A stretch of DNA of 64,000 nt from Blumeriella jaapii (taxonomy: Eukaryota; Ascomycota; Leotiomycetes; Helotiales; Drepanopezizaceae). Where the stretch lies: the NCBI GenBank assembly GCA_009599575.1, contig VWND01000008.1:558001-622000 (forward strand), read 5' to 3'. Below are positions 1-10,505 of the stretch, in pieces. The notes below the pieces were generated by a model. That model had not been told where the DNA came from. It saw only the letters and a program-made list of their open reading frames with translations, and made no database searches. Positions within the stretch are counted from its first letter, which is position 1. Every line of letters starts with the position of its first letter. A program made the position numbers and the translations under genes.

Positions 1-460
1 GAAAAGAAGCTCCTGTACATATGTACAGTACAGTACAGGCAGTACAAGAATTGCGAGTTCAGCAGCCAGCACACATAGACTGTATGTAGAGGTACGGACG
101 AGAACTTTGACTTCTTAACTACTTTAGCGCCCAGGTAGATCTGGGGGGGGACGATGTTCGAATACGAGGCGAGGTGGCAGGGTCTGCCGTCGCCGTCGCA
201 GGATCAAAGGAGATGAATGGAAGTTGGCGCTCATGCTGATGATCTGATAATCTGATAATCGAGGGGTTTGAGTTGAAGTAGAAGCTTAATCAATGCTAGG
301 TTTGTGCCAAAAACTTTTCCGGCAGTAATCAAAGAGTGCCTGTGAATTCCGAGTCTACAAGGAGTCTGCCAATTCATGACTCCGACGCCAGGGAGATAGG
401 CTACGATCTTGAGATAACGTTGGGGCAACATTTCCGGGAAGCCGTTTTGCCAGACATGCA
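1..460. other. No gene seen (3' flank of eL15)
   Basis: I see no supportable coding region here. The first 45 bases carry GTACAGTACAGTAC-type pentamers of the family found across the window. A short reading frame on the minus strand around 231-491 has no family resemblance and overlaps the tandem duplication described next, so it is not called. Confidence 0.5.
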
Positions 461-602
461 ACTTGGTCACTTTCTTAGTCCCCTCCACCAAGAATAAGTT
501 ATGTAGGGTTTGAATCTTTTATTCGTCATCAACTTGGTCACTTTTCTTAGTCTCCTTCACCAAGAATAAGATATTGCAGGGTTCGATTCTTTTTTTCATC
601 AT
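461..602. repeat. Imperfect 71-bp tandem duplication downstream of eL15
   Basis: The segment 461-531 is followed directly by a similar segment 532-602. Both begin ACTTGGTCAC, continue with TTAGTC, CACCAAGAATAAG and an AGGGTT(T/C)GA block, and end in a T-rich stretch before TCATC or TCATT. The copies differ by several substitutions and 1-2 nt indels, so the duplication is not recent. It lies about 110 bp beyond the eL15 stop codon on the minus strand, so it may lie in or near the eL15 3' untranslated region or polyadenylation region. Confidence 0.85.
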
Positions 603-714
603 TCGTATGAAATCAGCAAAGCGCAAGATTGCTTTTGCCAGGTCATACACCAGAGCAGCTTCCACCCCTGCAAAGCGAAGAAGCACAAACCACGCAGAAT
701 CCCCATCAAGACAT

Positions 715-1571
715 CTATCTGTATCGTTGCAGGTTGAGGGTGTTGTGGCGCTTCCAGGTCTTTCTGCGACCAGCAGTTGTCTTGTTGAATCCGTGACCCT
801 TGCCCAAACCACGCGACTTCTTGCCAGTAGCGGTGAGACCCCGGGACTCGCGGTGCTTGTGGACGGGGGCAACAATCCAGTTGATGCGAGCATCACGACG
901 GATAGCCTTGTGTTGAGGGTCGACGAGGATGACTTCGTAGTACTTGTAGGTCGAGTCCTGGTTGATCCAGTAGGAGTTCAAGACACGCAAGTTTGCGCAT
1001 CTGCGGCCAACACGCTCTTCGGCCGTCGACTTCAGGGATCGTTGGTACTTGAGCTGGTTGATACCCTGGTTGGTTGGCTTTCCTTCAGAGAAACTTCCAT
1101 CAGCGCAAAGCTCTCACAACACCGGACTCCGCCTCCGCCTAACTGGGCTCTTACCGTAAGTGGCACCCTTGGGCGCAGGGCGCTTGCGACCTCCACGGCG
1201 GACACGGACACGGTAGATGACATATCCTTGCTTGGCCTTGTAACCCAGACGGCGAGCCTTGTCCGGACGGGATGGGCGGGAAGCTCGGTGAATGACATTC
1301 AGCTGGCGAAGCTATATTATGCACTCTCAGCAAAGTTCAACGAGTGTATAGCAGGGAGCATCAGAAGATGTCCACATTGAGCCAGGTCCACGGCCCCGAT
1401 ACTCCAACATGTCCGGAGAGCAGAATCGAAGGATGGGTTCGGGTTCGGGGTTGCGTGTGTTGCAAAAGGATCGGTTCATCTTACCTCCCAGCATCGGACA
1501 CGGAGAAGGAAGCGGAGGACATCAGATTGCTTCTTCTTCTGAAGCTCCTCGACGTACTTGAGGGCACCCAT
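715..1571 (-). CDS. rpl15: 60S ribosomal protein eL15 (RPL15)
   Basis: This gene encodes the eukaryotic large-subunit ribosomal protein eL15, a component of the cytoplasmic 60S subunit that contacts rRNA through its many basic residues. Three exons on the minus strand (1485-1571, 1155-1311, 715-1082) join to 204 codons, 203 residues, the usual family length. The N-terminus reads [20 protein letters not shown] and the C-terminus ends LNLQRYR. Family blocks [35 protein letters not shown] and [19 protein letters not shown] are intact. Introns have GTAAG donors. TTGCAG directly precedes the ATG, with a GCTGAC branch upstream, so a 5'-UTR intron of about 164 nt (donor near 1735) is likely. No oddities were seen in the protein. 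Confidence 0.97.
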
Positions 1572-1736
1572 CTGCAAGGCGAGTGTCAGCTTGGGTCACA
1601 GACCGAATCGAAGTGGAAGCGTCGAGTTGGTCACGCGCTTTCGAGCCATCAAGGACAGCAAGAGAAGCCTAGTTCGCTGTCGCGGAGCATTTCATAGCTT
1701 GCGACATGGGCTTAGGGTCAGCAGAGATGACTGACC

Positions 1737-2631
1737 TTGACTGAGAGAGGTGGTTGTCGTTTGTCGTGGTTGTCGTGGGGGAGAAGAGAAATTCCAAAGA
1801 ACAATTTTGCAAGAGTGTGGGATCGGAGTGGGTCCGGGTATCAAGCGAGGTCGACGTAGTGGCTAGCGTCTTGGCACTGCCTGATTGGATTTCGGAGCGA
1901 GCATGTCAACAACAACCTCGCGCTTCCATTTGGAACTGTTAAGCTCACATTTTTGCGTGGATTACACACAGCTCTATGTCCTACCTGACGGGCCTGCCTT
2001 GATATTTACCATACCTATGAGTGAAGAGGCGGGCCACAATTTTCATTTCCCTCCGACTGTCCTCCGAGAATCATGATCGGCTTCTGTACAGTACTTTGTC
2101 ATTCAGCTAGAGACTACTCCAGAAAGACGAGCATATCTCAAACAATGTATGGCATTTTCACTCCGCCTATCTCACGTGTGGCTGTCAAATACTCGACTTG
2201 CCATGACACTGTAAAAGTCCTTGGAAACACTCTCTCTGCCATCGTCATCCCACGGAGCTACAGGAATCATTTTATTTCAAGAGAACGACGAGCCTTGGGC
2301 TGCGGGCTTCGCGAACCGTGCTCTGGGCTCGGGATGGAGAGACTGGCAAAGACGAGCACGATTGATCGGTGGTTTGATGCACGCGCGACGTGTTACGCCC
2401 AGCCCAGTGCCTCGTGCTCAAAGCTGAGGTTATTCGGGGTCCATGGCCTTGTAGCTTGACGAGGTGGGGACGTGTGTTCAATGGTACTGTAATAGGCGAC
2501 TTTGATTGTTACAAATTCCGGTACGTTCTCATCAGCTCGGATGGTAGCTGAAATCTAGTCAAGCAAGATGAGTTGTCATGTGAAAGAAGGGCCCCCGTCC
2601 ACAGCAGCGAACCCCATGTCCCAAGCGTCCA
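1737..2631. other. Intergenic, no gene seen
   Basis: This is the stretch between the eL15 promoter side and the end of the next minus-strand gene. It should contain the eL15 promoter and the 3' flank of the 2632-3737 gene. One pentamer element, TGTACAGTACT, occurs near 2086. The open frames in it show no family resemblance. Confidence 0.5.
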
Positions 2632-3737
2632 TCAAGAGGCCTCCACAGCAATAGACCTGTACAACTTTCTCGCCGATTTTTCCTGCTTCTTCGCGATCTT
2701 GCCCCACGGCATCGACTTGTCTTCCCCGTTAGGTTTGTAGAGCATACCAACGTATTCAACATTCTCCCCCTCGACAATGGGCTCCTCGTATCCCTGCAAC
2801 ATTGCTTCGTACTTGTTCAGCATTACTTCATGGCCCACTGCCAGGATTTTAGCCACTTGATCATCTTCATCGCCCCAATTGTTGTCCATCAGGCGTGAAG
2901 TTTCGATGCTGGCCGCCTTGGCACTAACGACTTCATACTTTTCGATGATCGCCTGGGCGGATTGGACGACTTCTTGGCTCCGGTTGTACAACGAGGCAAA
3001 CGATAGCTCTTCCGATGAGTTTCTGGCAGGGCGATTGGAAATTGGTAGAGGGCGCGAGGCAGCGTAAGCGTCCTCAAAGGCCTCTTTGAAGTCGGTGTCC
3101 CTTCTTGCTCTGCTCTTGATTAGCTTACTATGCCATCGAGATCTGGAGTAGGGACTTACGACTCGGCATTGAGATCGCGTAAATTCTTCAACAGAGAGTC
3201 TTCTGAGCGACTGACAGTATCCCCAAGCCTCTCCAGGTACTTGTTGGCGGCTTCAGCCGCGCGTTTTTTCTTCTTACTCTCGAACTCGACCAAAGCAAGG
3301 AACTGCCTGCCCACAGAGTCAGAGAAGATACCTGGACCCTGGAAGGGCCCGGAGATCGCAAATAGAAGTAAGAGCATTTAAAAAACTAGTAGTACATACT
3401 GTCCTTCCATGCGGCCCTCATCCTCTTCATACTCATCGACTCTCGGCGCACGCTTCACGGGCTCTGACTTGCGCGACTTGATCGTGCTCTTCTTAACGTA
3501 CTTGGCAGCGACAGGTTCCTGCTGTACGAAAAGCGGATCGTCGGATTCGTCTTGGACGCGTCCCGAGTCCGAGTCGTCGCCACGGGAAGCAACAGCCTTT
3601 TGCTGCTTGCTTCTGCCTGTCGGGAGCGCGCCTGCGAACGTCAGTGCTCGCACGTCGCAACAAGCGAGGAGCGAACATCCGGGACGAGAAAAGGGAGACG
3701 TACTTTCCGACTTGCGCTTTCCGACTTTTCCGGCCAT
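2632..3737 (-). CDS. Uncharacterised charged, probably nuclear coiled-coil protein
   Basis: I do not recognise this protein. Four minus-strand exons (3704-3737, 3400-3631, 3160-3306, 2632-3109) join in frame to 297 codons, 296 residues. Residues 1-90 are basic and acidic low-complexity sequence (MAGKVGKRKSES, VKKSTIKSRKSEPVKRAP, then DEYEEDEG), which resembles nuclear localisation signals plus an acidic patch. The middle (about 95-150) is heptad-rich (FESKKKKRAAEAANKYLERL, then SEDSLLKNLRDLN) and probably a coiled coil. The rest is helical and charged, ending KKQEKSARKLYRSIAVEAS. The third exon is placed by a TCTGAC branch and GGGCAG acceptor, which keeps the frame; an acceptor 32 nt upstream would not. 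The intron at 3110-3159 has a GCTAATC branch. The layout recalls chromatin or synaptonemal coiled-coil proteins, but I assign no function. Confidence 0.75.
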
Positions 3738-5218
3738 GATGGCGACGTGCTGAGCGTGAAGTGTTGTGATTGTGGGCCCGGAGAGGGGGGAGAGAAGACT
3801 TCGCTTCGCTATTTCGTCGGGTCTTACCTTGGATAAACGAGAGGCGTGTGCTATCAAAGAAGAGGCTACATCCAGTCTCCCGAGAAGGAGTGTTGTAGTG
3901 TCTAGAAGCTGGGGAGAGAGAGAAGGAAAAGGAAAGAAATTACTTGAGAGATGTGAAGGTGGTCTGTGCACGCCAAAGTACAGTTCATGCGACTCGACCC
4001 CCTCCCTCCCCAGAAAGGCAAGAGCCGCTAGACAACACCGGTTCTCCAGATCAATACTCGGATTCTGCAATGAGACTGGCAATCGAACGAGGCATCCCTG
4101 AACAGCAGTCCAATTAGTCCCCTGAAGAGATTTTTGGGATCGGACGTTGCTTGCAGTGTTGATTGTTTGGTGCTCAGTGGCCCGATTTGCCAATCCTCGG
4201 AGACTCGATGAAACCCGGCTACAGGCTTAAATATCAAACCGTGAAAACGAACAATGAACCTACAGCATTGACTTCGAAGTCGATGACTTCCACTTGAGAT
4301 CATCGCCGACACAATACTCACTCATTTCACTCACTGCACAGAAGCCTCGAATGTGGGAGCAGGAACTTCGTGCAAATTTTTCATTGTGCAATTCGCAGCT
4401 ACTTGGTTCCCTTCGGGATACCACATAGTTGATGAAGACGCCATTGTGGAAAAAGGGCACCACCATCTTCTCTGAAATTCCCATTGCCTGTTACTCTCGA
4501 CTCCAGCCAAGTCCGATTGAAGTTGGATTTTGCAGAAACCGTCTGACCTCTCCATCCCCTCAAAATCGAAGTGCTGTCGTGAAACTCATCGCAGATGAAG
4601 ACAGTCAAACGCCTCCACTCTCGATCCGTGGGATATTCTCTCGAAGAAATGAACGTGAAATAAAAACAAAGAAGGTCCGATCCAGGGAGTTTCTGGCCAA
4701 GTTGTACGTAGGCCATGCAAGGACGAATTTTAGGATGGAGCACCTGATATCTGGCCCGCATCGAAATCGAGAAACAAAGGCAGGCATCCCAGGCAAGGAC
4801 GACAGGTCCGAGCGTAAGGTCTAATCGATCCTACACGCTCTCGGATCGATGAGAGAATGCAGATGTTGGGCACTGTCTGCCGATTTTCTGAAGAAGACCC
4901 GAGGCAAAAGGTGGCATCGAAAGGGAAGCTTGACAGATGCATGTAACTGCCGAAGTGCAATCTCCCAAGTAATGCCGCCATAGTTGCAGTACCGGAGGGT
5001 AGCTCCAGGTACGAAGCAGGAAGAAGTTTAAAAGAGTGTCTCGTGTGAACACAGGTCTAGAAGGTCTAATCTATGTCGAAGGTCTTTCTGTGCGATTTTG
5101 ACAGCTGAGCAGGTCTAGAGGGATTGGTCGAATATGAAAGGTAGAAAACACCTGTTTGAGAGGGTCGTAGCCTGTTTTGCGATCTCATAGAGTTGTATCG
5201 AATTGTTTCTCAGACGAA
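3738..5218. other. Intergenic, no gene seen
   Basis: This 1.5-kb gap holds only short overlapping frames on both strands with no recognisable motif. It should contain the promoter of the 2632-3737 gene and the 3' flank of the PSP1 gene. A purine-rich run lies around 3908-3940. I see nothing else to report. Confidence 0.5.
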
Positions 5219-8019
5219 CTAGCGACTGTTCATAGAAAGGCCTTGGAACGAGTTGACCCATCCTTCATTTGAAGCGGGGATGTTGCCACTGTTTCTGCCG
5301 TACTCGCTAGCATCGTGGGTGGACGTCATTTCGTTTGGAGATGGGTATCGTGGTGGCAGGCCTTGATAGCCCACCTGGGAAGAGAAGCCTCCGTACTGAT
5401 CCACAGGCACAAACGGCGAGGCACGAGGGCCAACATTGAATGGCGAAGCCGGGAACCCATACGTATACGTTGGAGGTTGGTAGGCAGTAGGTGGTACCGA
5501 GCCTCGATCAAGATTGGGAACGAATGGTTGGGGAAATGGTCCCTGGTATCCACGGGAACCTGGAAGGCACGACGGCTGCTCGGTAGGTTGAGGGCGTCTT
5601 TCGGTCGGGGTGCGAGACACGCCAATTGCGCCAGGACCAATACCGCTAGGTGCCTGGAGCCCAAGAGATGGACTGGCAAAGGACGCGGGGTTGATGGCAG
5701 ACATCCAGATCCTCGTCTTGTAGACTTTGAACAGATCTGTGACAAGCGAATTGAAGTTGATATAAGCGTCGGCAAAGTAGTAGAATGTCAGTTTTTTCCA
5801 GTCCCTGTAGCGTTCAAGTTACTAAACGTTCCCTGAGAGACGGCACACAAGACTTACATCTGAAACTCAGCGTCGAGAATCTCCATGTGGAGACCATGTT
5901 CCTTGACTTTTTGCATGCAAACCCTCTTGGCTTTGGCCTCGTTGCCTTCTTTGTCGCGCAGTGCTTGGATCTCATGCTGCTGAGCGAGTCTCTTGATGAT
6001 CTTGGGCTTGATCTCGCCATTCGTTGGCTCTTGCATACCGTGTTGACTCGGAGGTCCCATGCCACCAACAGCACTTCCTTGAAGTCCGTTCGCCGCCGCC
6101 ATCAATCCAGCACCTGTGCCATCAGCATTACCGGCGGCGCCTTGAGAGTACATCATCAGCCACTTATAGTGCTCTTCTGCGTAGTGCTCTTTGAGTTCCT
6201 TGGCAGAAGCCCAATCCACATTGTCGCGGGCGACTGTCCCAAGATCGGTTCCACGGTCGGCTTCGACAATGACTAGATCTCCGGGCTTAACTGCCAAGCC
6301 GGTTCCTTCTTGGACGTAGAAGACATCAGCTCGGGAGCACTTGAAAAGGACAATGTAGAGGGGTTGGTTGTGGCGAGGTTGTGGTACGCCGTACATGCTT
6401 CGATGTGGCGAGGGTGCTCGACCACCGTATTGAGCAACAGCAGTGTTGTACGGATAAGAGGGCGTTTGGTAAGCGGGGACGCTGTACACATCGGAGTTTC
6501 TTGGGAGTCCACCGAAGTAAGAGACGGCTGTAGTTTCTTGTGAGTTTGAGATACCAAGGGACTCATTGAGATGGTGCGCGAAGACATCGTCTTGGTGCTG
6601 CTTTTCGGACTGACGGAGATGAGATGAGCGACGTGCTCGAAGTGACATACCATGGTCATTGAGAGAGTAACCTGCATTGTCTTGGTACCTGCTCTGGTAT
6701 TCCTTTGGCGAGATGTTTTCCTGTGGAGTTTCACGTGCCGAGAGAGACTCGCCGATAGAACCGACCGAGCCTTGTCGCGTGGGAATGTCCGCAAAAGAGT
6801 GTCGGCGGCTTTGTGACATGTCCGAGAGTCCGATGAATCCCGGCGAGCTCTGCCAGTAACCTTTCTTGACATTTTCCAACTTGCGATTCTCAAGTGAGGC
6901 GTACGAAGGCGGAACCCGAGGTTGGCCAGCAGCTCCATATTCGCTCATGCGGCGGCCTAGCAAGGCTTTCGACTGCATATCTTGCTGTAGTTCTTCGAGC
7001 TCGTCGATTGCATAGTCTGACTCTTCCGGAAGAGTTCCATGGAGGGCGTAGCCACCGAGTCCATACGCATTGCTCGTTGAAGACCTAGGTCGGAGCCGGG
7101 ATTGATATTGCTGCTGGCGCAGCATGGCGTTCTCGCGGGCTAAGAGTTCAATTGTCTTCGCCTCGTTCGATTGCTGCAAAGTGATGCCGTGATTGGACCC
7201 GCTCGTGCTTGCACCATCATCATCGTCGACCTCCTTCAGATTACTTAAACCCCCCTCGCTCGACATCTCGCTCAGCATACTCGGTCTCGATGGTCGATGA
7301 TGCAGACCAGAATGTTGCAATGGGCGCCCTCGTCCGGCAAGCATCTGGGCTGCCGCAGATGCCGAAGGTGAGGTGGGGGAGTCAAGATCGAGCTGGCCAA
7401 CGGAGTATGACTGGGATCGATAGGTCTTGGGTGTCGGGTGGAGTGGAATAGCGAAAGGAATATTAGGATTAGAAGACGGGTCTCTGTGGTTGTTGCTCAG
7501 ATCGCCAAAATATCCACCGCCTGGGGGGGCTGGAGAGGTAGGAGAAGGTAGAACTTCAGTCAATCGTGAAGGCGGTTCCTTCCGGGCATCGGTGTTCCAG
7601 ATACCACTACCCCAAGGGAACGCGCTGGGAGCCGCATGCCCTCGGCCACTTCCAGTACCTCCTTGGGGATGCGCGCCCCAATTGGCCGACTCTGCAGAGG
7701 GCGTGCTTGGGTGCGATGTCGTTGGAGACAATGAGCTGGAAGCAAAGGAAGCTTTTCGGGGCTGAGAAGCCGTTGGCGTTGTTGTGTCATTCAACCAAGA
7801 AGCCCTCCGTGTCGGTTTTTGGGGCTGCGTCGGTGGCTGTATGTGCTCCTGGCGCTCAATCTCATCATCGGAGCTTGCAAGGGCTTCCGAATCGGGCGTT
7901 GAACGTCTAACGTTGAACTTGTCCAGTAAGATGGTAGGGTTGCTGAACGTCATAGCTGAGGGGTTCGGCGGAGGGCCTCTTCCACTGCCAGCTCCAGCTC
8001 TGGCAGAGCTAGAAGCCAT
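5219..8019 (-). CDS. PSP1 C-terminal domain protein
   Basis: Two minus-strand exons (5858-8019 and 5219-5804) separated by a 53-nt intron join to 916 codons, 915 residues. The first 540 residues are serine-, proline- and glycine-rich and look disordered. From about residue 550 comes the PSP1 domain: LFKCSRADVFYVQEGTGLAV and GDLVIVEADRGTDLGTV, then after a Gly/Ala-rich insertion KIIKRLAQQHEIQALRDKE, and across the intron AEFQMDWKKLTFYYFADAYI and TDLFKVYKTRIWM. PSP1 was named in yeast as a multicopy suppressor of DNA polymerase alpha mutants; the domain is shared with bacterial YaaT/RicT proteins. A Pro/Gly-rich tail of about 160 residues follows. The molecular role in fungi is not settled. The start at 8019 is the first ATG of the open frame and is not independently supported. 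Confidence 0.92.
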
Positions 8020-9920
8020 GATGATTGGTTTGACCCGATCGAGGCTTGTGCTGTGCGACTTGTGGGGTCCAGAAGGCGAGATCGATTGTCACTTGAGAAC
8101 TGTTAGCATGAGGAAATGGGTTCATGAACTGTCGGAGCGTGAAAGACACGTGGGAAATGTTGAGGGGCAGGAAATTCAGCACCAAGCTGGCACTTCGAAT
8201 CAAACCTGAATCGCGATGATGCTGGTAGGATTCTCACGAGTTTACATCCTCGGGTTTGAAGTACACAAACTCGATGCACGCATGCTTGTGAACATGACCA
8301 CGAGCCGCAGGAGGGTTTCAAACGCTTTTCGAGGCGACAAACAATCGATTGTTTGCCAGGTACGAGCGACGAGTACGCAAGTTAAACTCAAGTGATAGTG
8401 CTGACACGCAAAGGTGTTCTGGAAACTCAAACACACATACCTATAGCCGTCAAAGTGAACGAGCCTCGAGGGGCACGTTTGGCCGACCTCCGCTGAATGT
8501 GAAGAGTCGAGATCTGTTGACGGTCGCGGTGGGTTCGATTTCCGAAAAGACCCCTCAAGAGTGGTTGTTGGAGTTGCAGAGTTGCACTGGCGTTGGTGAT
8601 GGTGTGGGGAGGTTGGGGAGAGGTTGAGTGAGGCGAGGAGGTGAGAAGAGGCTCGTAGCCAAAAGACGAGCGCTCGTGGAAGGTGAGAATCCACAAGGCC
8701 AATTCAGCGTCGTCGAGATCAACAAGATCGGAGCTGTGGCAAGAGTCGAAGGTCGAAGGCCGGTGTGGCGTAGGTGATACGAGGATATATTCAATTGTAC
8801 ACGCTCTTCTTCCAGTCCTTCCAGAACTTTGGAAACCGGTGTGTGTCACAGTCTAGAAACAAACATCACCGTCAGTATGTGATCATGATAGGGTTCGAAG
8901 CTGATAAACGTCTAGAGCTAGGTACAAAGGTCGAAGTTTGGTGGCCTCGACAAGCTTGTTAACTTTGGCTGCTCCTCGTTGGAAGGAAAGCCATATGGGC
9001 AGTCGAAAGTGGCAATGAAAGATGCAAATGGCAAGCCAGAGGAGCCCTCTTGGGAAATTCTTATACGGAAGCAGGATCCATGAGGGAAAGTCAACCGACA
9101 TGTCTTGCTGCCCCGAGAGTAGCAGACGCCGATCTACCATCGTCGCAATGATCCAACAGCCTCTTAGAGCCCCCGGGGCTTAGTGGACTGCGCAGCATTT
9201 CCTCTTCGTTCCCCATTGTGCCTGTGACAGCGGGGACCGTGGCACGCTCGCTGCTGTCCAGGCTCAGGTAGCCAAGGAGACATGATCCGGATTAAGTCCC
9301 ATGTTTTCCTCGGTGAGCCAGTCGCATTTCCATCAAGTACACGAAGTGTTGCAGGCACATCACATAGATCGTTGCACCCCGCGCGTTGTCGACCGCTGGT
9401 GGAGGAGGGGCTGATGGAAGTTGAGGAACTAGGGACTCACCACGACGGAAAGATTGTAACTGGAGGCGAAATCCCGCGGAGAAGAGAAGAAGTGATATTC
9501 GACTATCATGCGAAATCAGTTATCGCGCTGCCAAAGAGAGGGAGGGGTTCCACAGGAAGGCCATCTCACCATCAGCCCACACCACCGCAATTGCCGTGTA
9601 TGATCGCACCCCGTTCTCATGCACTCACAGTATGTGCCTTGGTTCGTGTTTTCGGTGTCGATTTTTCCAATCGCAAGGCGGTCTCAGTATTCGCCGATGT
9701 TGCCCGAGAAGTGTAAAGGAAAGCCGAGTCCAATCGCACAGGTATCGTGTATCTTTTTGCTTCGGTGGGGGAGATGTGTCGGTAGGTAGGTGGGTGGGTA
9801 GGTAGGTATGGAGGCTTCGCTTTGCCCAGATTATATACGGCCCATGGTACCTTGGACGGTCCGGCACAGGTATCGACCTTCCCCTTGAGTTGCGCGCTGC
9901 GGCCGACGATCGCAGATGGG
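8020..9920. other. Long intergenic region, no gene seen
   Basis: The part next to 8020 is the promoter and 5'-leader side of the PSP1 gene. Frames of 60-150 codons occur on both strands but overlap one another, lack splice-supported extensions and show no family motifs. A tRNA-like stretch near 8470-8560 was considered and rejected. From 9780 the sequence becomes GTAG/GGTAG-rich and leads into the repeat island. Confidence 0.5.
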
Positions 9921-10311
9921 GTGAGGAGGGGGGAGGAGGAGGAGGAGGAGGAGGAGGGGGTCAGGAGCGGTTGCGATTGCGACTACTCGAGTTGGGCTTC
10001 GGCGCCGTGCGACGTTCGACGTACAGTAGGTGAGGATCGGCTCGGGAAGTTGCCACGGCAGAGGAAGTTGTTCTTTGTGCTCTGGTGACGAGAATCGAGG
10101 GGGGTTCGGGGTTCGCAGGCGGCACGATGAGGGCAGCGGGTATGTATGGGAAGGGAGGGAGGGAGGGAGGGAGGGAAGAGTAGGGAGGTGGTAAGTAGTA
10201 CGTAGTAGTAGTAGTAAGTCGTAGTAGTAATAGTAGTAATAGTAGTAGTGGTGGTGGTGGTGGTGGTGGTGGTTATAGTAGTAGTGGTGGTGGTGGTAGG
10301 TAGTAGTAGTG

Positions 10312-10350
<39 letters not shown>

Positions 10351-10505
10351 TTTGTAGTAGTACTGTAGGGAGTAAGTAGTAGTAAGCAGGTAGGTGGTAG
10401 GTGGTAGTGTAGTAGGTGGTTGTGGTAGGTAGTAGTGGCAGGTGGTAGTGGTAGTGGTCGTGGTAGGTGGTACTGTCCTGTCCTGTCCTGTCCTGTCCTG
10501 TCCTG
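9921..10505. repeat. Microsatellite island: GGA, GGGA, GTA/GGT and CCTGT arrays
   Basis: Several adjacent simple repeats form a 0.6-kb island. They are a GGA run at about 9928-9958, a GGGA run at 10153-10175, a long interrupted GTA/GGT trinucleotide tract at about 10189-10460, and a CCTGT pentamer array at 10473-10505. Frames through it encode runs of Tyr/Leu or Val/Ser and are artefacts of the trinucleotide repeat, not genes. Confidence 0.9.

Noticed and set aside
572..596. GGGTTCGATTC followed by a T run, resembling a Pol III B box and terminator
   Set aside because: There is no room for an acceptor stem, and the same segment is part of a tandem duplication without tRNA structure.
3378..4193. 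A 271-codon minus-strand frame
   Set aside because: It spans the first exons and introns of the 2632-3737 gene. Only the part in 3400-3631 is coding; the remainder is intron and upstream sequence.
8470..8565. A possible tRNA (GGTTCGATTTCC box, GAGGGG...CCCCTC ends)
   Set aside because: The T-stem does not pair and no credible D-arm or anticodon arm can be drawn. The match is limited to a B-box-like string.
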